NCBI GenBank assembly: GCA_963804595.1
Contig: CAWDQZ010000016.1
Coordinates: forward strand, 1-64,000
DNA length: 64,000 bases
Origin: DASUPK01 sp963804595
GTDB taxonomy: Bacteria > Actinomycetota > Thermoleophilia > Solirubrobacterales > 70-9
Direction: 5' to 3'
Numbering within the stretch: position 1 is the first letter of the stretch; every line of letters starts with the position of its first letter. The notes below the pieces were generated by a model. The model did no database searches, was not told where the DNA came from, and saw nothing but the letters and a program-made list of their open reading frames with translations. Shown one piece after another: positions 9,129-17,902 of the stretch. Position numbers and translations under genes: made by a program.

Positions 9129-11325
9129 GCGTCGGCGTCGGCGTCGGCGCGGGCGTCGGGACCCTCGGCGTCGGCTTGCGCCGCTGCGGGATCCACCCCA
9201 GCCACTGCGGCAGGTACCAGTTCCAGTCACCCAGCAGCTTCATCGATGCCGGAAGCAGGACCCCTCGGATGATCGTCGCGTCGATCAGGATGGCGACCGC
9301 CAAGCCGACCCCCATCTCCTTGAAGTCGATGAACGACAGGGTGATGAAGACCGAGAACACGACCACCATCACGATCGCCGCGCTGGTCACCGTGCCCGCT
9401 GTGCTCGAGATTCCGCGCCTGACGGCCTCCTCGGTGGTCATTCCTGCGTCGTAGTTCTCCCGAACCCGGGAGAGGATGAACACGTGGTAGTCCATCGAGA
9501 GCCCGAAGAGGATCACGAAGAGGAACAGCGGCAACCAGTTCGTGACGCCTCCGTTGGAGGTGAACCCGAGCAGCGATTCGCCCCAGCCCTCCTGGAACAC
9601 CAGCACGAGCACGCCGTACGCGGCTCCGACCGAGAGCAGGTTGAGCAGGATCGCCTTGATCGGGATCACGATCGAGCGGAAGGTGAACAGCATGATGATG
9701 AACGTGAGCGCGAACACGAACCCGAAGATCAGGGGCAGCCGGTTCTTGAGCTGGTCCCGGAAGTCCGTCGACGAGGCGGCATCACCGCTCACGTTGACGG
9801 TGACGCCCGGAACCCCTCCGACAGTGGATGGGACCAGCACGTTGCGAACCTCGTCGAGCGCCGCCTCGGACTTGGCATCGCTGCCGCTGCCCACCGTCGG
9901 AATCGAGATCTGAGCGACGGACCCGTCCTTGCTGTAGGTCACCTCTGTCCCCTGGCGGAACTGGTCCGAAGCGGCCGCGCGCCGCTGCAGCTGCGAGATC
10001 GCCGCGGCGGTGGCCCCGTTGTGCACGTCATTCGCCTGCACGACCACGTCGGCCGTCACTCCCTCCTCGGGGAAGGCGGCCTTGACGCGGTTGTAGGTCT
10101 GGATCAGCGCGAGGTCCTGGGGCAGATCGTCGGGCCCGCTGGTCACGATCTTCATGTTGAGCGCGGGGATCGCCAGCGCCAGAAGGGCTCCGCCCGCGAG
10201 CGCGATCGACAGCCATGGCCGTCGCATGGCGCCGTTGACCACGCGCGACCAGAAGGGCGAGTCGCCGGCGCGGCGGCTGCGGCGGAGGAATGGGATCCGT
10301 CCCTTCTCGACGCGGTCGCCGAGCCAGGAGAGGATCGCCGGCAGCACGGTCAGCGAGGCGACGATCGCAATGGCGACCACGAGGATCGTTCCCTCCGCGA
10401 AGGAGATGAAAGTCTTGTCCCCGCTCAGGAACATGCCCGCCATCGCCGCGATCACGGTCAGGCCCGAGATCAGCACCGCTCGACCGGATGTCCCAGCCGC
10501 GATATCCAACGCGTCGGTCATCTCGTTTCCGGCGGCGCGCGCCTCACGCTCACGGCGCAGATAGAACAGCGAATAGTCGACACAGACCGCCAGCCCGATC
10601 AGCAGGATCACCGAGGAGACGTTGCTGTCGACTGGGGAGAGCTGGCTCGGCAGAGTCACCAGCGCCTCAGCCGCCATCACGGCCGTAATGCCGAGGAGCA
10701 GAGGCACCAATGCCGCCACCAGAGCACCGAAGGCGACGATCAGGATGAGCAATGTGAGGGGGAAGGAGAGAGTCTCAGCCTGCAGCAGGTCGGACTGGAA
10801 GATGCTGTTGAGCTCCTTCTTGGTGCTGGCGCTACCGAACTGCTCCACGCGGAGTTGGGGGTGCTGAGCCTTGACGGACGAGACCACGTCCTTCGAGGGA
10901 CCGAGTCGATCCTCGGCCTGGAGATCGTCCCCTGTGATCTGGAATTGGACCAGCGCGGAGTGCCGATCCGCCGAAACCGGTGCGTTACCGGTAAGGGGCG
11001 ATTGGACGTTCCGGACGTACTGCGCCCGCGATAGCTCGGAGGACGCCTGCACGACCGCGCTCTGAAAGCGCGGATCGTCGATCGTCAGCGTGTCGCTCTG
11101 CACGAGGACGTTCTCGTCGTTCGGCCTCAGCCCGGCGTCGTGCAGCGCATGCTCGGCGCGCCCGGACTCACCTGAGAAGTTATCGGCGCCGTGGATCGTC
11201 TTCTGCGTGACGACGTTGCCGATCAGGAACGCGAGAACGACGAAGCCGAGCCATCCGAAGATGGCCGTCTTGCGGTGCGTCGCGCTCCAATGACCGGCGC
11301 GCGCCGCGAGGTTCCTCTTCTCCAT
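9121..11325 (-). CDS. MMPL family RND-type transporter
   Basis: The 734-residue protein has the two-repeat RND layout: one N-terminal helix, a large extracytoplasmic loop (about residues 40-170), a bundle of five to six helices, a second large loop (about 390-520) and a second bundle. The second bundle contains LFGLSMDYHVFILSRVRENYD, the conserved Asp-Tyr motif of MmpL proteins, which pairs with GLAVCVDYSLFYLRRERE in the first half. It probably exports a lipid or other hydrophobic compound using the proton gradient. The tail is Pro/Thr-rich. The gene lies downstream of uvrB on the same strand with a 130-base gap. A relic of a second copy lies at 7123-7383. Confidence 0.85.
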   Translation of the reverse strand: MEKRNLAARAGHWSATHRKTAIFGWLGFVVLAFLIGNVVTQKTIHGADNFSGESGRAEHALHDAGLRPNDENVLVQSDTLTIDDPRFQSAVVQASSELSRAQYVRNVQSPLTGNAPVSADRHSALVQFQITGDDLQAEDRLGPSKDVVSSVKAQHPQLRVEQFGSASTKKELNSIFQSDLLQAETLSFPLTLLILIVAFGALVAALVPLLLGITAVMAAEALVTLPSQLSPVDSNVSSVILLIGLAVCVDYSLFYLRREREARAAGNEMTDALDIAAGTSGRAVLISGLTVIAAMAGMFLSGDKTFISFAEGTILVVAIAIVASLTVLPAILSWLGDRVEKGRIPFLRRSRRAGDSPFWSRVVNGAMRRPWLSIALAGGALLALAIPALNMKIVTSGPDDLPQDLALIQTYNRVKAAFPEEGVTADVVVQANDVHNGATAAAISQLQRRAAASDQFRQGTEVTYSKDGSVAQISIPTVGSGSDAKSEAALDEVRNVLVPSTVGGVPGVTVNVSGDAASSTDFRDQLKNRLPLIFGFVFALTFIIMLFTFRSIVIPIKAILLNLLSVGAAYGVLVLVFQEGWGESLLGFTSNGGVTNWLPLFLFVILFGLSMDYHVFILSRVRENYDAGMTTEEAVRRGISSTAGTVTSAAIVMVVVFSVFITLSFIDFKEMGVGLAVAILIDATIIRGVLLPASMKLLGDWNWYLPQWLGWIPQRRKPTPRVPTPAPTPTPTRP

Positions 11326-11449
11326 GCGGGCCTCTTCCTGGGCCGCTGCTGCGCCGGCTATTTATCGGACGCGACTGGTGGGCTGGCAGCCACCTCCCCT
11401 GCGGCCACCGTAGACCTATTGGAGGCCGCCCGTATTAAGACCAGCCCAA

Positions 11450-11465
11450 CCGGGCCTACGCCCGG
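11450..11465 (-). terminator. hairpin at the end of uvrB
   Basis: CCGGGC and GCCCGG flank a 4-base loop that overlaps the uvrB stop codon. This is a perfect 6-bp GC stem without a following T-run, so it is possibly a weak terminator. The rest of 11326-11455 shows no gene. Confidence 0.25.
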
Positions 11466-13450
11466 ATCGCTTCGAGGTCCGCCCTGAGCTCCTTGAGCTC
11501 GTCGCGGATGCGGGCCGCCTCCTCGAAGCGGAGGTCGTCTGCCGCCGCCAGCATCTCCTCCTCGAGCTGGATGACCAGCTTCTCGAGCTCCTCCGGCGTC
11601 TTGGTCGCGGTCTCATCGCGGCGGCGCCGGCGGCGGCTGGGCGCGTTCGACTCCATCGCCAGGAACTCGGACATGTCGGAGATCCCCTTAGTGACCGTCT
11701 CGGCTGTGATGCCGTGCTCCTCGTTGTAGGCCACCTGGATGGCACGGCGGCGGTCCGTCTCGGAGAGCGCCTTGCGCATCGCGTCGGTCTCCTTGTCCGC
11801 GTACATCAAGACGCGGCCGTCGACGTTCCGGGCGGCCCGGCCGATCGTCTGGATCAGGCTGGTCTCACCGCGGAGGAAGCCCTCCTTGTCGGCGTCGAGG
11901 ATCGCCACAAGAGAGACCTCGGGCAGGTCGAGGCCCTCGCGCAGGAGGTTGACGCCGACCAGGACGTCGTACTCGCCGAGCCGCAGCTCACGGATGATCT
12001 GGATCCGCTCGAGCGTGTCGATCTCCGAGTGCAGGTAGCGCACGCGGAAGCCGTGCTCGAGCAGGTATTCGGTCAGGTCCTCGGCCATCTTCTTGGTCAG
12101 CGTCGTGACCAGGACGCGCTCGTCCTTCTCGGCGCGGACGCGGACCTCGTTCATCAGGTCGTCGATCTGGTTCTTGGTCTCACGGACCTCCACCTCGGGA
12201 TCGACGATCCCGGTCGGGCGAACGATCTGCTCGACGACGCGGGTTGACTCCGCGCGCTCCCAGGGGCCCGGTGTGGCCGAGACCAGCACCATCTGGCCGA
12301 TGCGGTCGAGGAACTCGTCGAACTTGAGCGGCCGGTTGTCGACGGCGCTCGGCAGCCGGAACCCGAAGTCGACCAAGGTGGACTTGCGGGAGTAGTCGCC
12401 CTCGTACATGCCGCCGATCTGCGGGATCGTCTGATGCGACTCGTCGACGAAGATGACGAAGTCGTCCGGGAAGTAGTCGATCAGCGTGTAGGGCGGGCTC
12501 CCCGGTGGCCGGCCGTCCAGAATCCGCGAGTAGTTCTCGATCCCGGGGCAGAAGCCGAGCTCCCGGAGCATCTCCATGTCGTAGCGGGTTCGCTGCTGGA
12601 GGCGGTGCGCCTCGAGCTGCTTGCCGTGCTCCTCGAACTGGGCGACCTGGTTGCGGAGCTCCCGCTCGATCTCTTCGACGGCCCGCTCCATCGTCTCCTC
12701 TTTGACCGCGTAGTGACTCGCGGGCCAGACCGAGACGTGGTCGATCACGTCGAGGATCTCGCCGGTGAGCGGGTCGAAGTGCTGGATGGCCTCGATCTCG
12801 TCGCCGAACAGCTGGATCCGGTAAGCCGATTCCGCATAGGCCGGGTAGATCTCGAGCACCTCCCCACGCGCTCGGAACGTCCCTCTCCCAAGCGTCGAGT
12901 CGTTCCGGCGGTACTGCATGCCGACGAGCTTGCGGAAGACGTCCTGGCGGTCGATCCAGTCCCCCACCTTGAAGAGCTGCATCTGCTCGCGGTAGAGCTC
13001 CGGCGAGCCGATCCCGTAGATGCAGGAGACCGAGGCGACGATGATCACATCGCGGCGCGCGAAGAGCGATGCGGTGGCCGAGTGCCGCAGCCGGTCGATC
13101 TCGTCATTGATCGAGGAGTCCTTCTCGATGTAGAGATCCTGCGCCGGAACGTAGGCCTCCGGCTGGTAGTAGTCGTAGTAGCTGACGAAGTACTCGACGG
13201 CGTTCTCGGGGAAGAACTCGCGGAACTCGTTGCAGAGCTGCGCCGCCAGCGTCTTGTTGTGGGCGATCACGAGCGCCGGCCGCTGCATCCGCTCGATGGT
13301 CGCGGCCATCGTGAAGGTCTTGCCGGTGCCCGTCGCGCCGAGCAGCGTCTGGAATCGCTGCTTCGACTCGAGGCCCTCGGAGAGGCCATCGATCGCCTTC
13401 GGCTGGTCGGCCGTGGGGGTGTAGGCGGGATTGAGCTTGAAATCGGGCAC
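11456..13450 (-). CDS. uvrB: excinuclease ABC subunit UvrB
   Basis: UvrB is the damage-verifying helicase-like subunit of nucleotide excision repair. At 664 residues it is full length. Visible are Walker A GATGTGKT (38-45), the beta-hairpin region YYDYYQPEAYVP with the adjacent DLYIEKDSSIND, the DEAD-type box FVDESHQ, helicase motif VI (TIGRAARN), and a C-terminal UVR motif (EAARIRDELKEL) for UvrA/UvrC contacts. The start is GTG at 13450; a -10-like TAGGCT 7 bases upstream suggests a leaderless mRNA. No LexA-type box is evident in the 73-base divergent gap shared with the phosphatase gene. Confidence 0.97.
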   Translation of the reverse strand: MPDFKLNPAYTPTADQPKAIDGLSEGLESKQRFQTLLGATGTGKTFTMAATIERMQRPALVIAHNKTLAAQLCNEFREFFPENAVEYFVSYYDYYQPEAYVPAQDLYIEKDSSINDEIDRLRHSATASLFARRDVIIVASVSCIYGIGSPELYREQMQLFKVGDWIDRQDVFRKLVGMQYRRNDSTLGRGTFRARGEVLEIYPAYAESAYRIQLFGDEIEAIQHFDPLTGEILDVIDHVSVWPASHYAVKEETMERAVEEIERELRNQVAQFEEHGKQLEAHRLQQRTRYDMEMLRELGFCPGIENYSRILDGRPPGSPPYTLIDYFPDDFVIFVDESHQTIPQIGGMYEGDYSRKSTLVDFGFRLPSAVDNRPLKFDEFLDRIGQMVLVSATPGPWERAESTRVVEQIVRPTGIVDPEVEVRETKNQIDDLMNEVRVRAEKDERVLVTTLTKKMAEDLTEYLLEHGFRVRYLHSEIDTLERIQIIRELRLGEYDVLVGVNLLREGLDLPEVSLVAILDADKEGFLRGETSLIQTIGRAARNVDGRVLMYADKETDAMRKALSETDRRRAIQVAYNEEHGITAETVTKGISDMSEFLAMESNAPSRRRRRRDETATKTPEELEKLVIQLEEEMLAAADDLRFEEAARIRDELKELRADLEAIRA

Positions 13451-13457
13451 CTGGGTG

Positions 13458-13463
13458 AGCCTA
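13458..13463 (-). promoter_or_regulatory. -10 element of uvrB (leaderless)
   Basis: TAGGCT on the minus strand lies 7 bases before the GTG start of uvrB. The same hexamer precedes trmO and the cyclopropane-synthase-like gene at the same distance. No convincing -35 is present. Confidence 0.4.
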
Positions 13464-13510
13464 GCTTGACCGTCCCTCGGTAACGCGCCGCTAGGAACGA
13501 CGAGAGGGGG

Positions 13511-13516
13511 TATAGA
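13511..13516 (+). promoter_or_regulatory. -10 element of the PhoD-like phosphatase gene (leaderless)
   Basis: TATAGA lies 7 bases before the GTG at 13524. It is embedded in a small palindrome, GGGGTATAGACCCC, which could form a 5-bp stem or be a repressor site. Confidence 0.45.
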
Positions 13517-13523
13517 CCCCGTT

Positions 13524-15167
13524 GTGGGAGGGCTGATTCTGGGACCGATGCTGCGCTACGTGAGCCAGACCGAGGCGACGATCTGGGTGGAGACCGACGA
13601 GCCGTGCGAGGTGGCTGTGCTCGGCGAGCGTGAGCGGACGTTCTGCGTGAACGGGCACCACTACGCCCTGATCTGCCTCCGCGATCTCGAGCCCGGCTCC
13701 TCGCACGAGTACGAGGTCAAGCTGGACGGCGAGCACGCCTGGCCGCCCCCGGACAGCGACTTTCCTCCAAGCGTCCTGCGCACTCTGAGCGCCGACCCAC
13801 GGCTGCGAATCGTCTTCGGATCATGCCGCGTGGCGGTCCCGCACCACCCCCCTTGGACGCTGACGAAGGACGAGGACCCGGAGCACGGCCGGGAGATCGA
13901 CGCGCTCTACGCCCTCTCCCTACGCATGAAGGAGGAACCGTCCGAGGAGTGGCCGGACATCCTGCTGATGATCGGCGACCAGGTGTACGCCGACGAGGAC
14001 GCGCCGGAGACGAGAAAATTCATCCGCGACCGACGCGGCATCGACGGCGAGCCGGGAGACGAGGTCGCCGACTTCGAGGAGTACACCCGCCTCTATCGCG
14101 AGACCTGGGGCGACGAGACGATTCGCTGGCTGCTCTCGGTGATGCCCTCGGCGATGCTGTTCGACGATCACGACGTCCACGACGACTGGAACACCTCGAT
14201 CTCCTGGCTCGAGGAGATGAGGTCGAAGCCGTGGTGGGACAGGCGGATCACGGGGGCATTGGCGAGCTACTGGATCTACCAGCACCTCGGCAACCTCTCC
14301 CCGGACGAGATCGAGGAACGCGGGATCCTGGCGCACGTCAGATCCGAGCCGGACGCGGGTCACGCCCTCCAGGAATGGGCCCGGGACGTCGACTGGGGCA
14401 GCGACGGCCGGCGCTGGAGCTTCAGCCGCGACCTCGGGAAAACCCGGCTGGTCATGCTCGACTCGCGCGAGGGACGGATCCTCGGCGAGCGCCCACGCCG
14501 GATGTTCGACGAGGAGGAGTGGGATTGGCTCGAGCGAGTGATCACCGGTGACGTCCGGCACCTGTTGATCGCGGACACCCTGCCGATCTTCCTACCGCAA
14601 GCGATCCACAACCTGGAGTCGTGGAACGACGCCGTGGCGGCCGGGGCGTGGACGCGTGCGTTCAAAGGCATGGGCGAGCGAATCCGGCGCGGGCTCGACC
14701 TCGAGCACTGGGCCGCATTCCCGCACTCGTTCGACCGCATCGTCGAGCTGATCCGCAAAGCGGGCGCCGGCGAGCGCGGCGAGCCGCCGGCCTCGATCGT
14801 CAGCCTCGGCGGCGACATCCACCATGCCTATCTGGCCCGTGTCGAGTTTCCGGACGACCGCGTCCGGAGCCCGGTCTGGCAGGCGGTCTGCTCCCCCTTC
14901 CGTAACGCGCTCAGCAAGCGCGAGCGGCGGATCGCGCGGGCAGGCGACTCCCGTCTTGCCCGATGGGTAACCCGGATGCTCGCTCGGTCCGCCGGGGTCG
15001 ACCTGCCCGAGGTCGAGTGGCGGCTCGAGCAGGAGCCGACCTTCGACAATCAGTTCGCCACCATCGACATCGACGGCGAGCACATCGAGCTCCGGATCGA
15101 GAAGACCGTGCCCGGCGACTGGCGACGGCCACGGATCGACACCTCCCTGGAGCGACGCCTCGCCTAG
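13524..15167 (+). CDS. PhoD-like alkaline phosphatase family protein (metallophosphoesterase)
   Basis: The 547-residue protein has a short Ig-like N-terminal domain (about 1-85) and a PhoD-type metallophosphatase core. Metal-ligand blocks are visible: RIVFGSCRVA, LLMIGDQVYADE, MLFDDHDVHDDWN and VSLGGDIHHAYL. No Tat or Sec signal peptide is seen, unlike secreted PhoD enzymes, so it is probably cytoplasmic. The start is GTG at 13524, supported by the -10 hexamer just upstream. It ends convergently with a tetR gene, sharing the 4-base palindrome CTAG that holds both stop codons. Substrate (phosphodiester or monoester) is not predictable here. Confidence 0.85.
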   Translation: MGGLILGPMLRYVSQTEATIWVETDEPCEVAVLGERERTFCVNGHHYALICLRDLEPGSSHEYEVKLDGEHAWPPPDSDFPPSVLRTLSADPRLRIVFGSCRVAVPHHPPWTLTKDEDPEHGREIDALYALSLRMKEEPSEEWPDILLMIGDQVYADEDAPETRKFIRDRRGIDGEPGDEVADFEEYTRLYRETWGDETIRWLLSVMPSAMLFDDHDVHDDWNTSISWLEEMRSKPWWDRRITGALASYWIYQHLGNLSPDEIEERGILAHVRSEPDAGHALQEWARDVDWGSDGRRWSFSRDLGKTRLVMLDSREGRILGERPRRMFDEEEWDWLERVITGDVRHLLIADTLPIFLPQAIHNLESWNDAVAAGAWTRAFKGMGERIRRGLDLEHWAAFPHSFDRIVELIRKAGAGERGEPPASIVSLGGDIHHAYLARVEFPDDRVRSPVWQAVCSPFRNALSKRERRIARAGDSRLARWVTRMLARSAGVDLPEVEWRLEQEPTFDNQFATIDIDGEHIELRIEKTVPGDWRRPRIDTSLERRLA

Positions 15168-15754
15168 GACTGGGACGCCGCGATGCTCTCCGCGGTCGCC
15201 CCGAGCGCGCGGACCAGCATCTCGACGAGGTCATCGCGATCCGGCTCCTGCAGCTCGAGCCAGGCAAGCATCGCGGCCTCGACATAGGAGGTCCACGCGC
15301 GCAGGCCGATCCGGACCACCGGTTCCTCCGGATCCAGCCCCATCGCCTCGGCCAGCCTCTCGACGCGCCACGATCGCGCCCGATCAAGCTCCTCCCGCAC
15401 CTCGCCGAAGCTGACGCCTCGCGTCATCAGGTTGCGATACCCGGCGGGATGCTCGCTGATCGCGTCCGCGAAGTTGCGCAGCCCCTCTCGCAGCCTCTCG
15501 ACCGGCGGCAGCTCAGCATCGGGCTCGATCCGGGCGCGGAACGCTTCGATCAGCGGCGCGAGGCAGGCGACGTAGAGGCCCTTCTTGCTGCCGAAGTACT
15601 GAAAGACCAGGCCGTGCGAGACCCCGGCGGCCTCGGCGACTTCATCGACCGACACCTCGTCGTAGTCGCGATCGCCGAAGACCTCGAGCGCGGCGGCAAT
15701 CAGCTCGAGGCGGCGCTCTCCCGCGCGCTCGCTGGTCAGGGGACGGCTCGCCAT
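15164..15754 (-). CDS. TetR/AcrR family transcriptional regulator
   Basis: This 196-residue regulator has its helix-turn-helix in residues 15-60 (VDEVAEAAGVSHGLVFQYFGSKKGLY), followed by a helical ligand domain. The ATG at 15754 follows a near-consensus promoter whose -35 overlaps an inverted repeat, so autorepression is likely. It is downstream of the ABM-domain gene on the same strand but has its own promoter. Its regulon could include the neighbours; the ligand is unknown. Confidence 0.85.
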   Translation of the reverse strand: MASRPLTSERAGERRLELIAAALEVFGDRDYDEVSVDEVAEAAGVSHGLVFQYFGSKKGLYVACLAPLIEAFRARIEPDAELPPVERLREGLRNFADAISEHPAGYRNLMTRGVSFGEVREELDRARSWRVERLAEAMGLDPEEPVVRIGLRAWTSYVEAAMLAWLELQEPDRDDLVEMLVRALGATAESIAASQS

Positions 15755-15760
15755 GGAGCC

Positions 15761-15789
15761 AGACTAGCCCGGGTTGACTTTCGGTCAAC
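15761..15789 (-). promoter_or_regulatory. promoter and likely operator of the second tetR gene
   Basis: On the minus strand TTGACC (-35, 15787-15782), a 16-base spacer and TAGTCT (-10, 15766-15761) are followed after 6 bases by the ATG. The inverted repeat GTTGAC-N5-GTCAAC (15773-15789) covers the -35, the expected place for a TetR dimer to repress its own gene. Confidence 0.6.
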
Positions 15790-15841
15790 ACCCAATAGTG
15801 AGTGTCTGGGCCCTGGGAGGCGGGACCACCTTGATGGGCGC

Positions 15842-16141
15842 TTAACGCGAGTAGTGGTGCAAGAGCTGTAGCTCGACGCGCTCGGGTGGGCTGGCCAGCA
15901 GCGGCTCGATGCGGTCGTTGTAGGACGCGAACTCGGGGTCGCTGTTGACCTCGTCCGCCGCCTCGCGGTCGGTGTACACCCCGATGCCACGCACCACACC
16001 GCTCGCCTCGTCACCGACGACCATCACTGTCTGGAGCGCGGGATGGTCGCTGAGGAAGTCGGCAGCGAACTCCGAGTGGATCTCTGCGAGCTGCTCGAAG
16101 TGGCCGGGCTTGGCGCGCAGGGTGAACTCGGTGACGTACAT
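15842..16141 (-). CDS. antibiotic biosynthesis monooxygenase (ABM)-like domain protein
   Basis: The 99-residue single-domain protein begins MYVTEFTLRAKPGHFEQLAE, a typical first strand and helix of the dimeric alpha+beta-barrel (ABM/DUF1330-like) fold. A second half (VMVVGDEASGVVRGIGVY) is followed by a helix and a final LQLLHHY strand. A strong GGAGG lies just upstream of the ATG at 16141. Members range from quinol monooxygenases to non-catalytic proteins; no catalytic residue can be assigned. It is cotranscribable with the downstream tetR gene, 87 bases away. Confidence 0.65.
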   Translation of the reverse strand: MYVTEFTLRAKPGHFEQLAEIHSEFAADFLSDHPALQTVMVVGDEASGVVRGIGVYTDREAADEVNSDPEFASYNDRIEPLLASPPERVELQLLHHYSR

Positions 16142-16287
16142 GATTCAGACCTCCTTCGGCATCTCCTCGTGCCTTCCAGGTGAAGGCGGAGCGGCCATCG
16201 TATTTGCCCGTCGCCATCCGGCGCGTGAAGTGCGTCGGAGAATCGGTCGGAGGTCACCCCCGGCGAGTTGATCCCGAGAAATCCGCA

Positions 16288-16872
16288 TCACCCCTCCGCC
16301 GTGGCAGGCGCGTAGATCATGCTCACCACGCCTCCCCCGAGCGGACGCGATTCGACCAGGCGCAGCGCGATCTTGTCCTGCGTCTCCGCGAACAGGCGAG
16401 CTCCGGCACCGAGCACCAGCGGGTAGACCATCAGGCGCAGCTCGTCCACCAGCCCCATCCCGATCAGTGCCTGCGATAGGCGGCGACTGCCAAAGACGAC
16501 GATGTCGCCGTCGAGCTCCTTCCGCAGCCTGGCCACATCCTCCGGCCAGTCATCGCCCAGCACGGTCGCGTTCCAGACGGGGTCCGTGAGCGTCGAGGAG
16601 ACGACGTACTTCGGCAACTCGTTCAGCCTGTCGGCGAGCTTGCCTTCCGCGTTGGGCCAGTAGGCCTGCAGGATCTCGTAGGTGAACCGTCCGAGCAGGA
16701 GGGCCTCGGCGTTCTGCGCCTGCTCGAGCCCGATCCCTTCCCTGTAATTGAAGTCGAAGTCCATGGCCCAGCCCCCGTGTTCGAAGCCGCCGCGGCGATC
16801 CTCATCGGGGCCGCCGGGCGCCTGCATGACCCCGTCGAGCGAGTAGCTCTGGCTTAGGGCGATCTTTGCCAT
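16288..16872 (-). CDS. dihydrofolate reductase family protein (RibD C-terminal-like)
   Basis: The 194-residue protein starts MAKIALSQSYSLDGVMQAPGG, the usual first strand of stand-alone RibD_C/YyaP-like reductases, and carries the NADPH-site strand DIVVFGSRRLSQALI near residue 130. I start at the ATG at 16872 because GGGAG lies 10 bases upstream; the longer frame to 16941 adds unrelated residues. True DHFR activity is not expected. The family is annotated as NADPH-dependent reductases of unknown substrate. The 146 bases separating it from the ABM gene (16142-16287) hold no gene that I can support. Confidence 0.75.
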   Translation of the reverse strand: MAKIALSQSYSLDGVMQAPGGPDEDRRGGFEHGGWAMDFDFNYREGIGLEQAQNAEALLLGRFTYEILQAYWPNAEGKLADRLNELPKYVVSSTLTDPVWNATVLGDDWPEDVARLRKELDGDIVVFGSRRLSQALIGMGLVDELRLMVYPLVLGAGARLFAETQDKIALRLVESRPLGGGVVSMIYAPATAEG

Positions 16873-17050
16873 TTTCGGCTCTCCCTTCGTCGGCGGGTCA
16901 GCCACACCGGAGCGGATGGCGTGATGTGCATTTGACCCCAATTAGCCGCGAAACTCATCGCTCCTCGCGGCTCTCTGCGTGAACGCAGAAATGCTGGGGC
17001 CAAAGCTGGGACCTCTGAAGGTGCCGCTTCGGACGAAAGCAGGGGTGGCG

Positions 17051-17881
17051 CTACGGCGCGTTGATGAAGTCCAGGCTCGCGGCCACGCGCGAGTAGACCG
17101 ACGGCGCGGCGGGCAGGCCGCAGAGCGCGCCGCCAAAGGAGACGGTGCCAACCTCCACGGCCCCAGTCGGCGTGTCGGCGACGAGCGGCCCGCCGCTGTC
17201 ACCCGAGCAGGCCGAGGTGTGGATCTTGAAGCGGCCTGGCTTCTTCCTCTTCGCACCCAGGGCGCAGATCATGCTCTCGGGCGCGAACAGGTCTCTCGTA
17301 TAGGCCTTAAGACAGCGCTGGTCGGTGCGCGCTTTCTCGAAGGTCTGCTTGAGGAACGGCGAGAGGTGGACGCCGAACGGGTTGGTGGCCCCGAAGCCGG
17401 CCACGCGCAGCACCGAGCCGGGAAGCGTCGCGGCGGCGCTCTGCTGCGGGCTGGCGAGCGGGACGGGCGGCACGCTCGTCGGCTCCGCCAGGTCGAGCAC
17501 GGCCACGTCGTGCAGCCCGGTCTGCTCGAAATCCGGGTGGACCCGCCCTGAGCTCACGCCGATCACCTGGCCGGCGGCCTTGTCGCGCAGGTTGGGCCGG
17601 CCGGCGATCACCTGGAAGTTTGCGAGGTTGAACCCGGCCACGCAGTGACCGGCGGTCAGCACCCTGGTCGGCCCGATCACCGACCCGCTGCAGTGCATGT
17701 GGCCCTTGCGGAAGATGGCGACGGCGTAGGGCCACTGCGCGGGGTTGGCCGCCGACCCGCCGACGATCGACGAGCGCGCAAAAGGAGCGGCGGAGGCGGC
17801 CGGCGACGCCGCGACGACGCTCAGCGCGCAGGCGCAGGCCACGGCTGCCAGCAGGTTGCGGTATCGACGCCTCGTCTGCAT
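17051..17881 (-). CDS. secreted S1 family (chymotrypsin-fold) serine protease
   Basis: A Sec signal peptide (about 1-32, ending SPAASAAPF) is followed by the mature N-terminal motif IVGGSAA, so activation by cleavage before Ile39 is likely. The catalytic triad is visible: His79 in LTAGHC, Asp125 in HDVAVLD and Ser229 in GDSGGP. Cys pairs around the His and Ser match family disulfides. The residue six before the catalytic Ser is Ser, as in chymotrypsin-like rather than Asp-type trypsin pockets. The 276-residue length is normal. It lies just downstream of the lytic transglycosylase gene (21-base gap), so it may be read from the rpsA-coaE-slt transcript. The role is extracellular proteolysis, target unknown. 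Confidence 0.9.
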   Translation of the reverse strand: MQTRRRYRNLLAAVACACALSVVAASPAASAAPFARSSIVGGSAANPAQWPYAVAIFRKGHMHCSGSVIGPTRVLTAGHCVAGFNLANFQVIAGRPNLRDKAAGQVIGVSSGRVHPDFEQTGLHDVAVLDLAEPTSVPPVPLASPQQSAAATLPGSVLRVAGFGATNPFGVHLSPFLKQTFEKARTDQRCLKAYTRDLFAPESMICALGAKRKKPGRFKIHTSACSGDSGGPLVADTPTGAVEVGTVSFGGALCGLPAAPSVYSRVAASLDFINAP

Positions 17882-17902
17882 GATCTTCGTCCCCGGGGGC
17901 CC

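Noticed and set aside
13451..13523. LexA/SOS box upstream of uvrB
   Set aside because: Neither GAAC-N4-GTTC nor a CTG-N10-CAG palindrome is present in the gap.
16011..16257. ORFs starting in the ABM-RibD-like gap
   Set aside because: They overlap the ABM gene in other frames and contain no conserved segment.
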